DNA of 64,000 bases. Source: Agreia pratensis (lineage in GTDB: Bacteria; Actinomycetota; Actinomycetes; Actinomycetales; Microbacteriaceae). How positions within the stretch are numbered: the first letter of the stretch is position 1; each line of letters opens with the position of its first letter. Positions 1 through 6,967 of the stretch are shown here, in pieces. A program made the translations under genes and the position numbers. The stretch is from the NCBI RefSeq assembly GCF_900177685.1, contig NZ_FXAY01000002.1, positions 248,001-312,000 on the forward strand, read 5' to 3'. The notes below the pieces were generated by a model. It was not told where the DNA came from. It ran no database searches and worked only from the letters and a program-made list of their open reading frames with translations.

Positions 1-317
1 ACAGCGCCCGTAAGGCTGCGCGCCGACTGCGGTTCGCGGCAGACGCGGTATCGAAGGGCGGCACGGCCGTGCTCGGCAAGAGGTACCGGCACATCTCGCG
101 CGAGGCGGAACGCGTGCAGGATGCTCTCGGCGACCACCGCGACAACGCCCTGTTCGTGGAGCACCTGCTGCTGAACTCGAACCGCGCCCACGCTGCGGGC
201 GAGAACACGTTCGTCTATGGCGCCATGTCTGTTCGCGCGCAGAACAGAGGGTCGGCTGCTCTCAACGAGTCTCCGAAGGCGCTCAAACGCCTCGATCGGC
301 GGGCCGAGAGTCTCTGA
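1..317 (+). CDS. CHAD domain protein, C-terminal end (5' part outside window)
   Basis: The frame is open from the left edge (first full codon at base 3) and stops at 317. The visible piece begins SARKAARRLRFAADA and continues with a helix containing LQD-like QDALGDHRDN and an AHAAGENTFVYG segment. These are the closing helices of the CHAD domain, a basic helical domain that binds polyphosphate or similar anions and is often fused to a CYTH triphosphatase domain. Whether a CYTH domain precedes it cannot be seen. The gene ends 46 bases before the next gene on the same strand. The family call is fairly firm from these motifs; the cellular role is inferred only from the family. Confidence 0.75.
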   Translation, partial: SARKAARRLRFAADAVSKGGTAVLGKRYRHISREAERVQDALGDHRDNALFVEHLLLNSNRAHAAGENTFVYGAMSVRAQNRGSAALNESPKALKRLDRRAESL

Positions 318-363
318 CGGCGACTCCCAGTCATGCACAGAAATGGGAGGCTAACATGACCGC

Positions 364-858
364 GTGTCCTTCCTGTCTGACGAAAGTCGCCTGTGGCTCG
401 CCCGCGTGGCCGAGCTCGATGCCGCCGCTGTCGCATCGCCCCAATCGCCCCCTCCGCCCCTCGATCGCATTCGCGCCGTGCGCATGCTCGCCGGCGAACT
501 CGAGAAAGACGCCGCGACGCTCCACGCTGTGCGTGAGGCCCGCGCGTCCGGAATAACGTGGGAGGAGATCGCGAGTGCGGCCGGGCTCGGAGCTGCGGCC
601 GCGAAGTGGCGCTGGCATGGCACCGACGCCGAGATCCTCGAACGGCACGAGGCGGGCCGCAAGCGCTCCGCGAGGCCGAGCAGCGTGCCCACCGACCTGC
701 CGGGCATGTCGGTATCGGAGGCGGCGACGAAACTCGGGATAAGCGCCCAGGCGGTGTATCTGCGCGTCAGCCGCGGTCAGCTGCGGGCCGAGACCGTGAC
801 GCTGTCCGACGGGCGCACGTACAAGCGAGTGTTCCCCGACGAGGCTCCTTCCTCCTAG
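364..858 (+). CDS. Small protein with two HTH-like segments, hypothetical DNA-binding
   Basis: A 164-residue soluble protein. An Ala-rich N-terminal helix region is followed by ASGITWEEIASAAGLGAAAA near residues 60-80, which reads like a helix-turn-helix. A second stretch near residues 117-140 (MSVSEAATKLGISAQAVYLR) looks like a MerR/excisionase-type winged-helix recognition unit and is followed by basic residues. I chose the GTG at 364: a GGGAGG sits at 345-350, and the ATG at 356 lies in a different, poor frame. The stop overlaps the end of the convergent acetamidase gene by four bases. No partner gene is obvious. DNA binding is inferred from the helix patterns; the target is unknown. Confidence 0.7.
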   Translation: MSFLSDESRLWLARVAELDAAAVASPQSPPPPLDRIRAVRMLAGELEKDAATLHAVREARASGITWEEIASAAGLGAAAAKWRWHGTDAEILERHEAGRKRSARPSSVPTDLPGMSVSEAATKLGISAQAVYLRVSRGQLRAETVTLSDGRTYKRVFPDEAPSS

Positions 859-1826
859 AGCAGAACGCTTTTCGGCAGGATGTGCAGGGTCACCGCTCCG
901 ACAGGCGCCATCGGATGCAGCGGATCGGGAGTCTCCGATCCGGTCGGCCCACCGAGCCTCGAGTGGCACACGGCGCTCATCACGGCGTAGGCATCGCCTT
1001 TCGTCCAGCCGTTGTCGATGGTCAAGAACTCGAAGAGGTCTTCGTAGCCTCGAGTGACGCTCTGCTGGACGGGGTCGCCCAGGCCCACGAAGATCCACTC
1101 GTCGTCGGTCTCAACCCGGGGTGCCCGGATGCGCTTGCCCGGGATCAGGTCGATGCTGACGACGGCGACACCCTCGGCCTCGATCGCCACGAACGACGAC
1201 TCTCCCTCGGCCATCAGCGCGTGGATGTCGCCGATCGAGAGGTACGCGCCCTCGACCATCACGGGAAGGTAGACCACCGATCCGGGGCGGCACTCGGTCA
1301 GGTCCATGTTGCCGCCCTGTGCATAGGCCGGCATGATGGTGGAGTTCGAGCCCTCTGCGGGAGCCGTGCCGATGCATCCGATCATCGGACGCACGGCGAA
1401 CGTGTGCCGATCGGTGACATGGGCGCCGTCCGCGTCGAGCGGAACGCGACGGCTGAACAATTCCGGTCCCATGACCTCGGACAGTGCGCCGGTGCCGGGC
1501 AGGCTCACAGACCAGCCGCAGTCCTTCAACCTGATCTCGTGAATCGACACGGCGAGGGTGTCGCCCGGGACGGCCCCCTCGACATGAACGGGGCCGGTGA
1601 CGGGGTTGATGCCCGCCGTGAGCTTCTGCATGTCTTTGTGCTCGTGAAGCTGGCGATACACCTCGTCGCTCGTCTCGAAGCCGATGCGCTCGCCGGTTCC
1701 CGGGGCGATCCTGAGGGCGGGGCTTGACGCCTCGAAGCCGAAGCGGCCGTTCTCCTTGCCGAGCAGGTGGTCGATTCCCGAAGGGTCGACGATCCAGGTC
1801 GTGTTGCCGTGGTCTCTGTCGCTCAT
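855..1826 (-). CDS. Acetamidase/formamidase family protein
   Basis: A 323-residue protein of the FmdA/AmdA family, zinc-type amidases that release ammonia from short amides such as formamide and acetamide. Recognisable family features are the N-terminal VDPSG strand, PVTGPVHVEGAVPGDTLAV near residues 70-90, the central IGCIGTAPAEG segment, and GGNMDLTECRPGS followed by LPVMVEGAYLSIGDIHALMAEGE, a very characteristic block. The start is the ATG at 1826, which overlaps the stop of the upstream permease gene (ATGA), so translation is probably coupled. It is the last gene of a three-gene minus-strand operon with an amino acid permease and an alpha/beta hydrolase, which suggests that the operon imports and deamidates an amide or amino acid amide. 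The true substrate is not visible. Confidence 0.9.
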   Translation of the reverse strand: MSDRDHGNTTWIVDPSGIDHLLGKENGRFGFEASSPALRIAPGTGERIGFETSDEVYRQLHEHKDMQKLTAGINPVTGPVHVEGAVPGDTLAVSIHEIRLKDCGWSVSLPGTGALSEVMGPELFSRRVPLDADGAHVTDRHTFAVRPMIGCIGTAPAEGSNSTIMPAYAQGGNMDLTECRPGSVVYLPVMVEGAYLSIGDIHALMAEGESSFVAIEAEGVAVVSIDLIPGKRIRAPRVETDDEWIFVGLGDPVQQSVTRGYEDLFEFLTIDNGWTKGDAYAVMSAVCHSRLGGPTGSETPDPLHPMAPVGAVTLHILPKSVLL

Positions 1827-3214
1827 GCGTGAGCATCCTCTTCTGTCAGCTCGGTCTTTCGACCGGTGACCTTGTAATAGGCGAAGACGGCGGCTCCGAT
1901 GACGAGCCAGACGAGCCCGCCTATCTTGGCCTCGATGGCCGCGTTCAACAGCACGTAGCCGATGATCAGGAATCCGATGACCGGCACGACGAGGTGCAGA
2001 AGGTAGTTCTTGGACTTCTTCTTCACGATGTAGAAGACGATCACGGCGATGTGCAGCAGCATGAAGCCGAAGAGCGCCCCGAAGTTGACGAGTGCCGAGA
2101 TCAAGTCGATCTGCCCGACGAAGAACAGCACCAGAACGGCAGAGAGGGCCGACACGAGCAGGATGGCGTTCTGGGGAACCTGGCGCTTGTTGATGGTGCT
2201 GAGGAAGCGAGGCAGCTGGCGATCGCGGCTCATCGAGAAGAGCAGCCGGCTGGTGGCGGCCTGAGCGGCCATCGCGTTGGCGATGCCCACGGCGAGTACG
2301 TTCACGACCAGGAAGGCGGTCATCCATCCACTGTTCGAGGCCGCCTGCACGATGGTGAAGAAGGCATTGCCCGCCTCGTCGTCGCTGAACGACTCGCGTC
2401 CGCCGGCCAGGGCGCTCGCCAGCCAGGTCTGCACGATGAAGAGCACGGCGACGATGATCAGCGCGAGGATCATGGCGCGGCCGGCGGAGTTGCGTCCGCC
2501 GGTGGCTTCCTCCGACATGGTCGAGATGCCGTCGAAGCCCAAGAAGCTGAGCACGGCGATCGACAGGGCGGATGCGATGAGCGGCCCGGTCACCTTGCTC
2601 GCGTCCCACAGCGGATCGATCGTGAAGGCCGCTCCGGGCACCGTATTGCCCGAGAGAGCGGTGACGGCGATGACGATGAAGATCACGACGAAGATCAGCT
2701 CGATCGCGAGAAAGATGCGGTTCATCAGCTTGAGCGAACCGATGCCCAACAGGTTGACGACCGTGTTGATGGCGACGAAGACGAGAGCCCAGACCCAGCG
2801 TGGAGTGTCGGGGAAGATGCCCACCATCGACTCGGCGGCGAAGACGTAGAGGAGGGTCGGCACGAGCAGGTAGTCGAGCAGAATGGCCCAGCCCGCGAAG
2901 AATCCGGCCGTGGGGTGGATGCCGCGGCCCACGTAGGAGAAGACGCTTCCGGCCAGCGGGATCGATTTGGCCATCTGCTGGTAGGCCAGGGCCGTGAAGA
3001 TCATGGCGACGAGGCCGATGAGATAGACCAGCGGAACCATGCCGCCGGCCGCGTTGTACACGACGCCGAAGATCGCCCACGGCGCGATGGGCACCATGAA
3101 GACGAGACCGTAGATCAGCAGATCGACGGTCGAGACGCTTCTCTTGAGTTGCTGCTTGTAGCCGAGCGATTCGAGCTCCTGCTGGGCGGTCAGGGCGGGG
3201 TCGGACTGGGTCAT
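1823..3214 (-). CDS. APC family amino acid permease
   Basis: A 463-residue integral membrane protein with about 12 hydrophobic segments, typical of amino acid/polyamine/organocation secondary transporters. Family marks include VDLLIYGLVFMVPIAPWAIFG in the first helix (the unwound Gly-rich substrate segment), the YVGRGIHPTAGFFAGWAILLDYLL region, and LSFLGFDGISTMSEEATGG, the usual APC helix 6 motif FDG.S...EE. It is the middle gene of the operon; its start overlaps the end of the upstream hydrolase and its stop overlaps the acetamidase start. It most likely brings in the amino acid, amine or amide that the two enzymes act on. Specificity cannot be read from the sequence. Confidence 0.93.
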   Translation of the reverse strand: MTQSDPALTAQQELESLGYKQQLKRSVSTVDLLIYGLVFMVPIAPWAIFGVVYNAAGGMVPLVYLIGLVAMIFTALAYQQMAKSIPLAGSVFSYVGRGIHPTAGFFAGWAILLDYLLVPTLLYVFAAESMVGIFPDTPRWVWALVFVAINTVVNLLGIGSLKLMNRIFLAIELIFVVIFIVIAVTALSGNTVPGAAFTIDPLWDASKVTGPLIASALSIAVLSFLGFDGISTMSEEATGGRNSAGRAMILALIIVAVLFIVQTWLASALAGGRESFSDDEAGNAFFTIVQAASNSGWMTAFLVVNVLAVGIANAMAAQAATSRLLFSMSRDRQLPRFLSTINKRQVPQNAILLVSALSAVLVLFFVGQIDLISALVNFGALFGFMLLHIAVIVFYIVKKKSKNYLLHLVVPVIGFLIIGYVLLNAAIEAKIGGLVWLVIGAAVFAYYKVTGRKTELTEEDAHA

Positions 3215-4176
3215 GATGTGAGGTCTCTTCTGCCGGAGGGGCTGTAGTCGTGCGTGCTGAGGTCATGCTTGCTCAAGAAGTGCGCTATCTCGGCCCGGAA
3301 GATCTCGGGCTGCTCGAGGTGAACGCAGTGGCTGGCTCCGGCGAAGACATGGGTGGTGACTCCGGCGATGCGGGTGGCGAAGGGTTCCCAGGTGGCGGGC
3401 GTCGCTTCGTCGAACTCGCCGGCGACGACGAGTGTGGGGGTGTCGATGCGATCGAGGCGATCGACGACGGTCCAGGAACCCAGGGTGCCGACGACATGGA
3501 ACTCGTTCGGCCCATTCATGGTGTGGTACACCGTGGGCTCCGCTTCCATCTGGTCGACGCTCTCCTGAAAATCGGGGGGTGTCGGGGTGACGCGGCACAC
3601 GTGCCGCTCGTAGAAGACGGCCGATGCCGCCACGTACTCGGGGTCGTCCAGCGTTCCGGCGGCCTCGTGCCGGTCGAGCGCGCTCTGCACCTCGGGCGGC
3701 AGCTCGTCGCGCAGGGCGCTCGCGGCCTGCGACCAGAGCGGCATCGAGGCGGGGGAGTTGCAGATACTCAGGCTCGCCAGCGCAGGGTTGCGTCGCACCC
3801 CGATCTCGGCAGCGAGCATCCCGCCCCACGACTGGCCCAGCAGATGCACCTGGTCGAGCCCGAGCGCGTCGACGAGATTCTCGAACTCGTCGACGAAGAG
3901 TTGCGGCGTCCAGAAGTCGGCCGGCGCATCGGGTAGGTGAGTGCTGTTGCCGCAGCCCAGCTGGTCGTAGTGAATGACCGTGCGACCGGTCTCGTCGGCG
4001 ATCAGGCCGATGTTGCGCACGTAGTTGTGCGCCATCCCGGGGCCGCCGTGCAGAACGACGAGGGGGAGCGCGTCTTCTCGTGGCGCGTCGGGCTTCTCGA
4101 TTCGAACCCAGGTGGAGTACTCGCCGAACGGGATGAGACGGGTGGTCACAGAAGACATGAGAGTCATTGTGCACAA
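3211..4176 (-). CDS. Proline iminopeptidase-family alpha/beta hydrolase
   Basis: About 321 residues, alpha/beta hydrolase fold. Diagnostic motifs are HGGPGMAHNY (oxyanion loop), IHYDQLGCGNS, and GQSWGGMLA holding the nucleophilic Ser, then a cap domain, an Asp in GEFDEATP and the catalytic His in GASHCVHLE. This combination marks the proline iminopeptidase/tricorn-interacting F1 group, which also contains L-amino acid amidases. Given the neighbouring amino acid permease and acetamidase, an amino-acid-amide hydrolase role is as likely as N-terminal proline release. The start is uncertain: GTG 4176 has a GGTGA about eight bases upstream, while ATG 4167 and ATG 4158 lack one. First gene of the operon, divergent from the GntR regulator. 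Confidence 0.88.
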   Translation of the reverse strand: MCTMTLMSSVTTRLIPFGEYSTWVRIEKPDAPREDALPLVVLHGGPGMAHNYVRNIGLIADETGRTVIHYDQLGCGNSTHLPDAPADFWTPQLFVDEFENLVDALGLDQVHLLGQSWGGMLAAEIGVRRNPALASLSICNSPASMPLWSQAASALRDELPPEVQSALDRHEAAGTLDDPEYVAASAVFYERHVCRVTPTPPDFQESVDQMEAEPTVYHTMNGPNEFHVVGTLGSWTVVDRLDRIDTPTLVVAGEFDEATPATWEPFATRIAGVTTHVFAGASHCVHLEQPEIFRAEIAHFLSKHDLSTHDYSPSGRRDLTS

Positions 4177-4181
4177 GAAAA

Positions 4182-4198
4182 GGTCTCACCAGAAGACC
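4182..4198. promoter_or_regulatory. Candidate GntR operator
   Basis: Inverted repeat GGTCT (4182-4186), seven-base spacer, AGACC (4194-4198), in the gap between the divergent hydrolase operon and the FadR-type regulator. It overlaps the likely ribosome binding site of the hydrolase gene. A GGTnnn...ACC arrangement suits FadR-family regulators. Predicted only from position and symmetry. Confidence 0.45.
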
Positions 4199-4261
4199 AT
4201 TTGGCTCCGTTAACATGAGCGTTACATTCGGCCGCCCGATGACACGCGAACGGAGGATCCG

Positions 4262-5023
4262 ATGACCGCGGACCAGACGCCCGTCGCCTCTCACCTCGGG
4301 ACCCCGATCGTGAGCTCGTCGAGGTCCGACGAGATCACCGACCGGCTCATCACCGCCATCGCTGTCGGCGAGTATCTTCCCGGCTCCAAGCTTCCGCCCG
4401 AACGAACTCTTGCGGCCTCGCTCAAGGTGGGCCGCATGGCCGTGCGGCAGGCGCTCGCCGTGCTCGTCGAGAAGGGGCTGCTCGAGACCCAACGCGGGCG
4501 AGGTGGTGGGTCGTTCGTGCGAGAGCAATGGGGGGCAGAGTCGGATGCCCCGGTGCAGCGCACCCTCTCGGCCCGGCTCGACGACCTGCGCGACACCCTC
4601 GAGGCCATCGCGTGGCTGCACGGCACCATCGCCGGTGCGGCCGCGAACCGGCGAACGCCCGACGACGTCGAGCGTATGCAGGAATGCCTCGCCGGCTATC
4701 GCTCCGCCGAGTCAGGCTTGGCATCGCAGAAGGCCGACGAGCAGCTGCACCTCGCCATCGGCCGCGCCACCCACAACGCCACTCTGCCGTCTCTGCTGCT
4801 CGAGCTCGAATCGCGCATCAGCATCTCGGCCCCGGCGCACCTCTGGGGCTCGCCCGAAGGAATGCGAGAGATGGAGCTGCGCGCACTGGGCGATCACGAG
4901 GAGCTCGTCGCAGCCATCGTCGACGGCAGAGCCGACGACGCCGGTCGCATCGCATCGGAACACGTGCACATCGACCTCGAACTCATCGAGGCCGCGCTGG
5001 CCCGCTCGCTCGCCGCCCGCTGA
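4262..5023 (+). CDS. FadR-type GntR family transcriptional regulator
   Basis: A 253-residue regulator. The N-terminal winged helix (about residues 20-85) has the GntR pattern: ITDRLITAIAVGEYLPGSKLPPERTLA, then GRMAVRQALAVLVEKGLL and the GRGGGSFV wing. The C-terminal part is an all-helical FCD ligand-binding domain. It is divergent from the permease/amidase operon across an 85-base gap holding a symmetrical site at 4182-4198, so it probably represses that operon and responds to the imported compound or its acid product. ATG 4262 follows GGAGGATCCG, a good ribosome binding site. The M18 aminopeptidase gene follows 44 bases downstream and may be co-transcribed. Confidence 0.9.
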   Translation: MTADQTPVASHLGTPIVSSSRSDEITDRLITAIAVGEYLPGSKLPPERTLAASLKVGRMAVRQALAVLVEKGLLETQRGRGGGSFVREQWGAESDAPVQRTLSARLDDLRDTLEAIAWLHGTIAGAAANRRTPDDVERMQECLAGYRSAESGLASQKADEQLHLAIGRATHNATLPSLLLELESRISISAPAHLWGSPEGMREMELRALGDHEELVAAIVDGRADDAGRIASEHVHIDLELIEAALARSLAAR

Positions 5024-5067
5024 GCAGGAGGCCTTCGCCACCCGATTGCAGTGGTTGGATTGACTCT

Positions 5068-6390
5068 ATGGATGCCCACATCACCGACGCGTACATCGAC
5101 GACTTCGCCCGTTTCATCGAAGCATCTCCGAGCTCGTATCACGCGGTCGCCGAGGCCGCCCGTCGGCTCGACGAGGCCGGATTCTCGCGACTCGAGGAGG
5201 CGAGCGACTGGCCGGCGGCCGGCGCCGACGGCGATGGTGGCGGCACCGAGCCCGCCGCATCCGCTCGGCACTATGTGGTGCGCGACGGCGCGATCATCGC
5301 GTGGCTGATGCCCGCCGGAGCGACGAAGACGACGCCATTCCGCGTTCTCGGCTCGCACACCGACTCGCCCGGCTTCAAGCTCAAGCCGAAGCCCACGATC
5401 GCGAACCGCGGATGGCTGCAGGCCGGCGTAGAGGTCTACGGCGGCCCGCTGCTCAACTCGTGGCTCGACCGCGAACTCGAACTCGCCGGTCGGCTCGTCA
5501 CCCACGATGGTCGCGAGCATCTTGTGCGCACCGGGCCCTACCTGCGCATTCCCCAGCTCGCCATCCACCTCGATCGCGAGGTGAACTCGGGGCTCGTGCT
5601 CGACAAACAGCGGCATATGACCCCGGTCTTCGGGGTGGGGCACGCCGGCGATCTGCTGGCCCATCTGGCGCACCTGGCGGGAGTGCCGGCCTGGGATGTC
5701 GCCGGCTACGACCTGCTGACGGCGAACACCCAAGCGCCCGCTCGCTTCGGCAAAGATGGCGAACTCTTCGCCGCCGGCCGCATGGACAACCTGTCGTCGG
5801 TCTACGCGGGGCTCGTTGCGCTGATCGCGGCCGCCGACGAGGCTCAGGCTGAGCAGCAGCACATCAGCGTGCTCGCGGCGTTCGACCACGAAGAACTCGG
5901 CAGCCAGTCGCGCTCCGGCGCATCCGGCCCCCTGCTCGACGACGTACTCAGCCGCATCGGGGCCGGTCTCGGTTCCACCCAGAGCGACCGTCTGCGCGCG
6001 TACGCCGCATCCTGGTGTCTGTCTGCCGACGCGGGCCACGCGATCCACCCGAACTATCCCGAGCGGCACGACCCCGTGAACACTCCGATTGCGGGCGGCG
6101 GGCCTTTGCTCAAGATCAACGCAAACCAGCGCTATGCGACGGATGCGTTCGGTGCGGCCCTGTGGGCGCGCGCCTGCGAGCGGGCGGGCGTCAGTTATCA
6201 GGAGTTCGTGTCGAACAACGCTGTTCCGTGCGGATCGACGATCGGACCACTGACCGCGACGAGGCTCGGAATCCGTACGGTCGACGTGGGAGTTCCGCTG
6301 CTGTCGATGCACTCGGCGCGCGAGCTGTGCCATGTGAACGACCCCGTGGCGCTGTCGGCCGCGGTCGGGGCGTTCTTCGCGGGAGCGTAG
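5068..6390 (+). CDS. apeB: M18 family aminopeptidase
   Basis: A 440-residue dinuclear zinc aminopeptidase of the aspartyl aminopeptidase (M18) family, which removes N-terminal residues, often acidic ones, from peptides in the cytoplasm. Metal and catalytic motifs are all visible: GSHTDSPGFKLKP, the GRMDNLSSVYA Asp ligand, DHEELGSQSRSGA with the catalytic Glu pair, and SADAGHAIHPNY near the C-terminus. Length fits the family (about 430-460). The start ATG 5068 begins the expected MDAHITDAYIDDFARFI...SPSSYH N-terminus; the frame is open further upstream, but that part overlaps the regulator. It fits the peptide-scavenging theme of this region. Confidence 0.93.
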   Translation: MDAHITDAYIDDFARFIEASPSSYHAVAEAARRLDEAGFSRLEEASDWPAAGADGDGGGTEPAASARHYVVRDGAIIAWLMPAGATKTTPFRVLGSHTDSPGFKLKPKPTIANRGWLQAGVEVYGGPLLNSWLDRELELAGRLVTHDGREHLVRTGPYLRIPQLAIHLDREVNSGLVLDKQRHMTPVFGVGHAGDLLAHLAHLAGVPAWDVAGYDLLTANTQAPARFGKDGELFAAGRMDNLSSVYAGLVALIAAADEAQAEQQHISVLAAFDHEELGSQSRSGASGPLLDDVLSRIGAGLGSTQSDRLRAYAASWCLSADAGHAIHPNYPERHDPVNTPIAGGGPLLKINANQRYATDAFGAALWARACERAGVSYQEFVSNNAVPCGSTIGPLTATRLGIRTVDVGVPLLSMHSARELCHVNDPVALSAAVGAFFAGA

Positions 6391-6399
6391 CGGGCGCGT

Positions 6400-6495
6400 G
6401 GTCTCGATACGTCGAGCTCGTTCCTCGCGCGACTACTCGACCAGCGCACAGGTCGGCGCTGATCGAGTAGGTCGCGCAGCGACCGTATCGAGATC
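6400..6495. repeat. Dispersed inverted-repeat element, copy 1 (96 bp)
   Basis: Starts GGTCTCGATACG and ends CGTATCGAGATC. The inner part also pairs: GCGACTACTCGACCAGCGC on one side against GCGCTGATCGAGTAGGTCGC on the other. The whole unit can fold as one long hairpin. It fills the gap between the convergent apeB and the small membrane protein gene, so it may serve as a bidirectional terminator or be a REP-like mobile repeat. Further copies are at 6866-6961 and 29996-30089. Confidence 0.85.
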
Positions 6496-6505
6496 CGAGT
6501 CGAGC

Positions 6506-6844
6506 TCATTTGGGTGTTCCGCGTGCGGCTCGGAGAATGTGCGCTCCTCGCACGAGACGCCAGATGCCCAGGGGGATGAGCGCGAGGCACAATCCTTTCG
6601 CGACAGCGGGCTCCACGGTTATCACGCACCAGACGCCGAGCGCGATGAGCGCCACGCCGACGATCGCATTGAGCACGCCGCCTATGCTCCATTGAGCTGT
6701 CAGAAGCGCCATGGTCGCGTCGAGGACCCGGTCTGCGAAACCGAGTCCGAATGCGCTGGCAACGATGTAGACGACCAGCGCGAGCAGGGGGAGAACCGCA
6801 GCGCCGATGAGCACGACGAAGAGGATGGTGACCAGGGCGTCCAC
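6506..6844 (-). CDS. Small integral membrane protein, hypothetical
   Basis: A 112-residue hydrophobic protein with three to four predicted membrane segments: residues about 4-33 (LVTILFVVLIGAAVLPLLAL...), 56-76 and 80-98. It ends with a basic tail RLVRGAHILRAARGTPK. There is no recognisable catalytic motif and I do not recognise the family. It sits alone between two copies of the 96-bp inverted-repeat element, one on each side, and lies just upstream of putA's 3' end on the same strand order. Coding potential looks sound because the frame is hydrophobic throughout and starts with MDALVTIL. Confidence 0.65.
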   Translation of the reverse strand: MDALVTILFVVLIGAAVLPLLALVVYIVASAFGLGFADRVLDATMALLTAQWSIGGVLNAIVGVALIALGVWCVITVEPAVAKGLCLALIPLGIWRLVRGAHILRAARGTPK

Positions 6845-6865
6845 CGCCTCAGCGTAGCGGTGGGT

Positions 6866-6961
6866 GGTCTCGATACGTCGAGCTCGTTCCTCACGCGACT
6901 ACTCGACCAGCGCACACGTCTGCGCTGATCGAGTAGGTCGCGCAGCGACCGTATCGAGATC
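6866..6961. repeat. Dispersed inverted-repeat element, copy 2 (96 bp)
   Basis: Nearly identical to the copy at 6400-6495, in the same orientation and of the same length. It ends seven bases before the stop codon of putA on the minus strand, so putA transcripts would run straight into it. The two copies bracket the small membrane protein gene. Confidence 0.85.
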
Positions 6962-6967
6962 CCGCCG

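Noticed and set aside
356-556. Alternative gene starting at ATG 356
   Set aside because: The frame gives a Cys/Pro/Ser-rich product without a fold; the GTG 364 frame has two HTH-like segments and continues to 858.
1724-3247. A 507-codon open frame antisense to the amino acid permease
   Set aside because: Its product is a string of Arg, His, Glu, Asp and Gly without hydrophobic core, as expected from the complement of high-GC third-position codons; the permease on the other strand has clear family motifs.
1827-3266. Upstream extension of the acetamidase frame to 803 codons
   Set aside because: That part is the permease gene read in the wrong frame; the ATGA overlap at 1823-1826 fixes the start.
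4528-5067. Extension of the M18 aminopeptidase frame into the GntR gene
   Set aside because: The sequence is low-complexity Arg-rich shadow of the regulator; the family N-terminus begins at ATG 5068.
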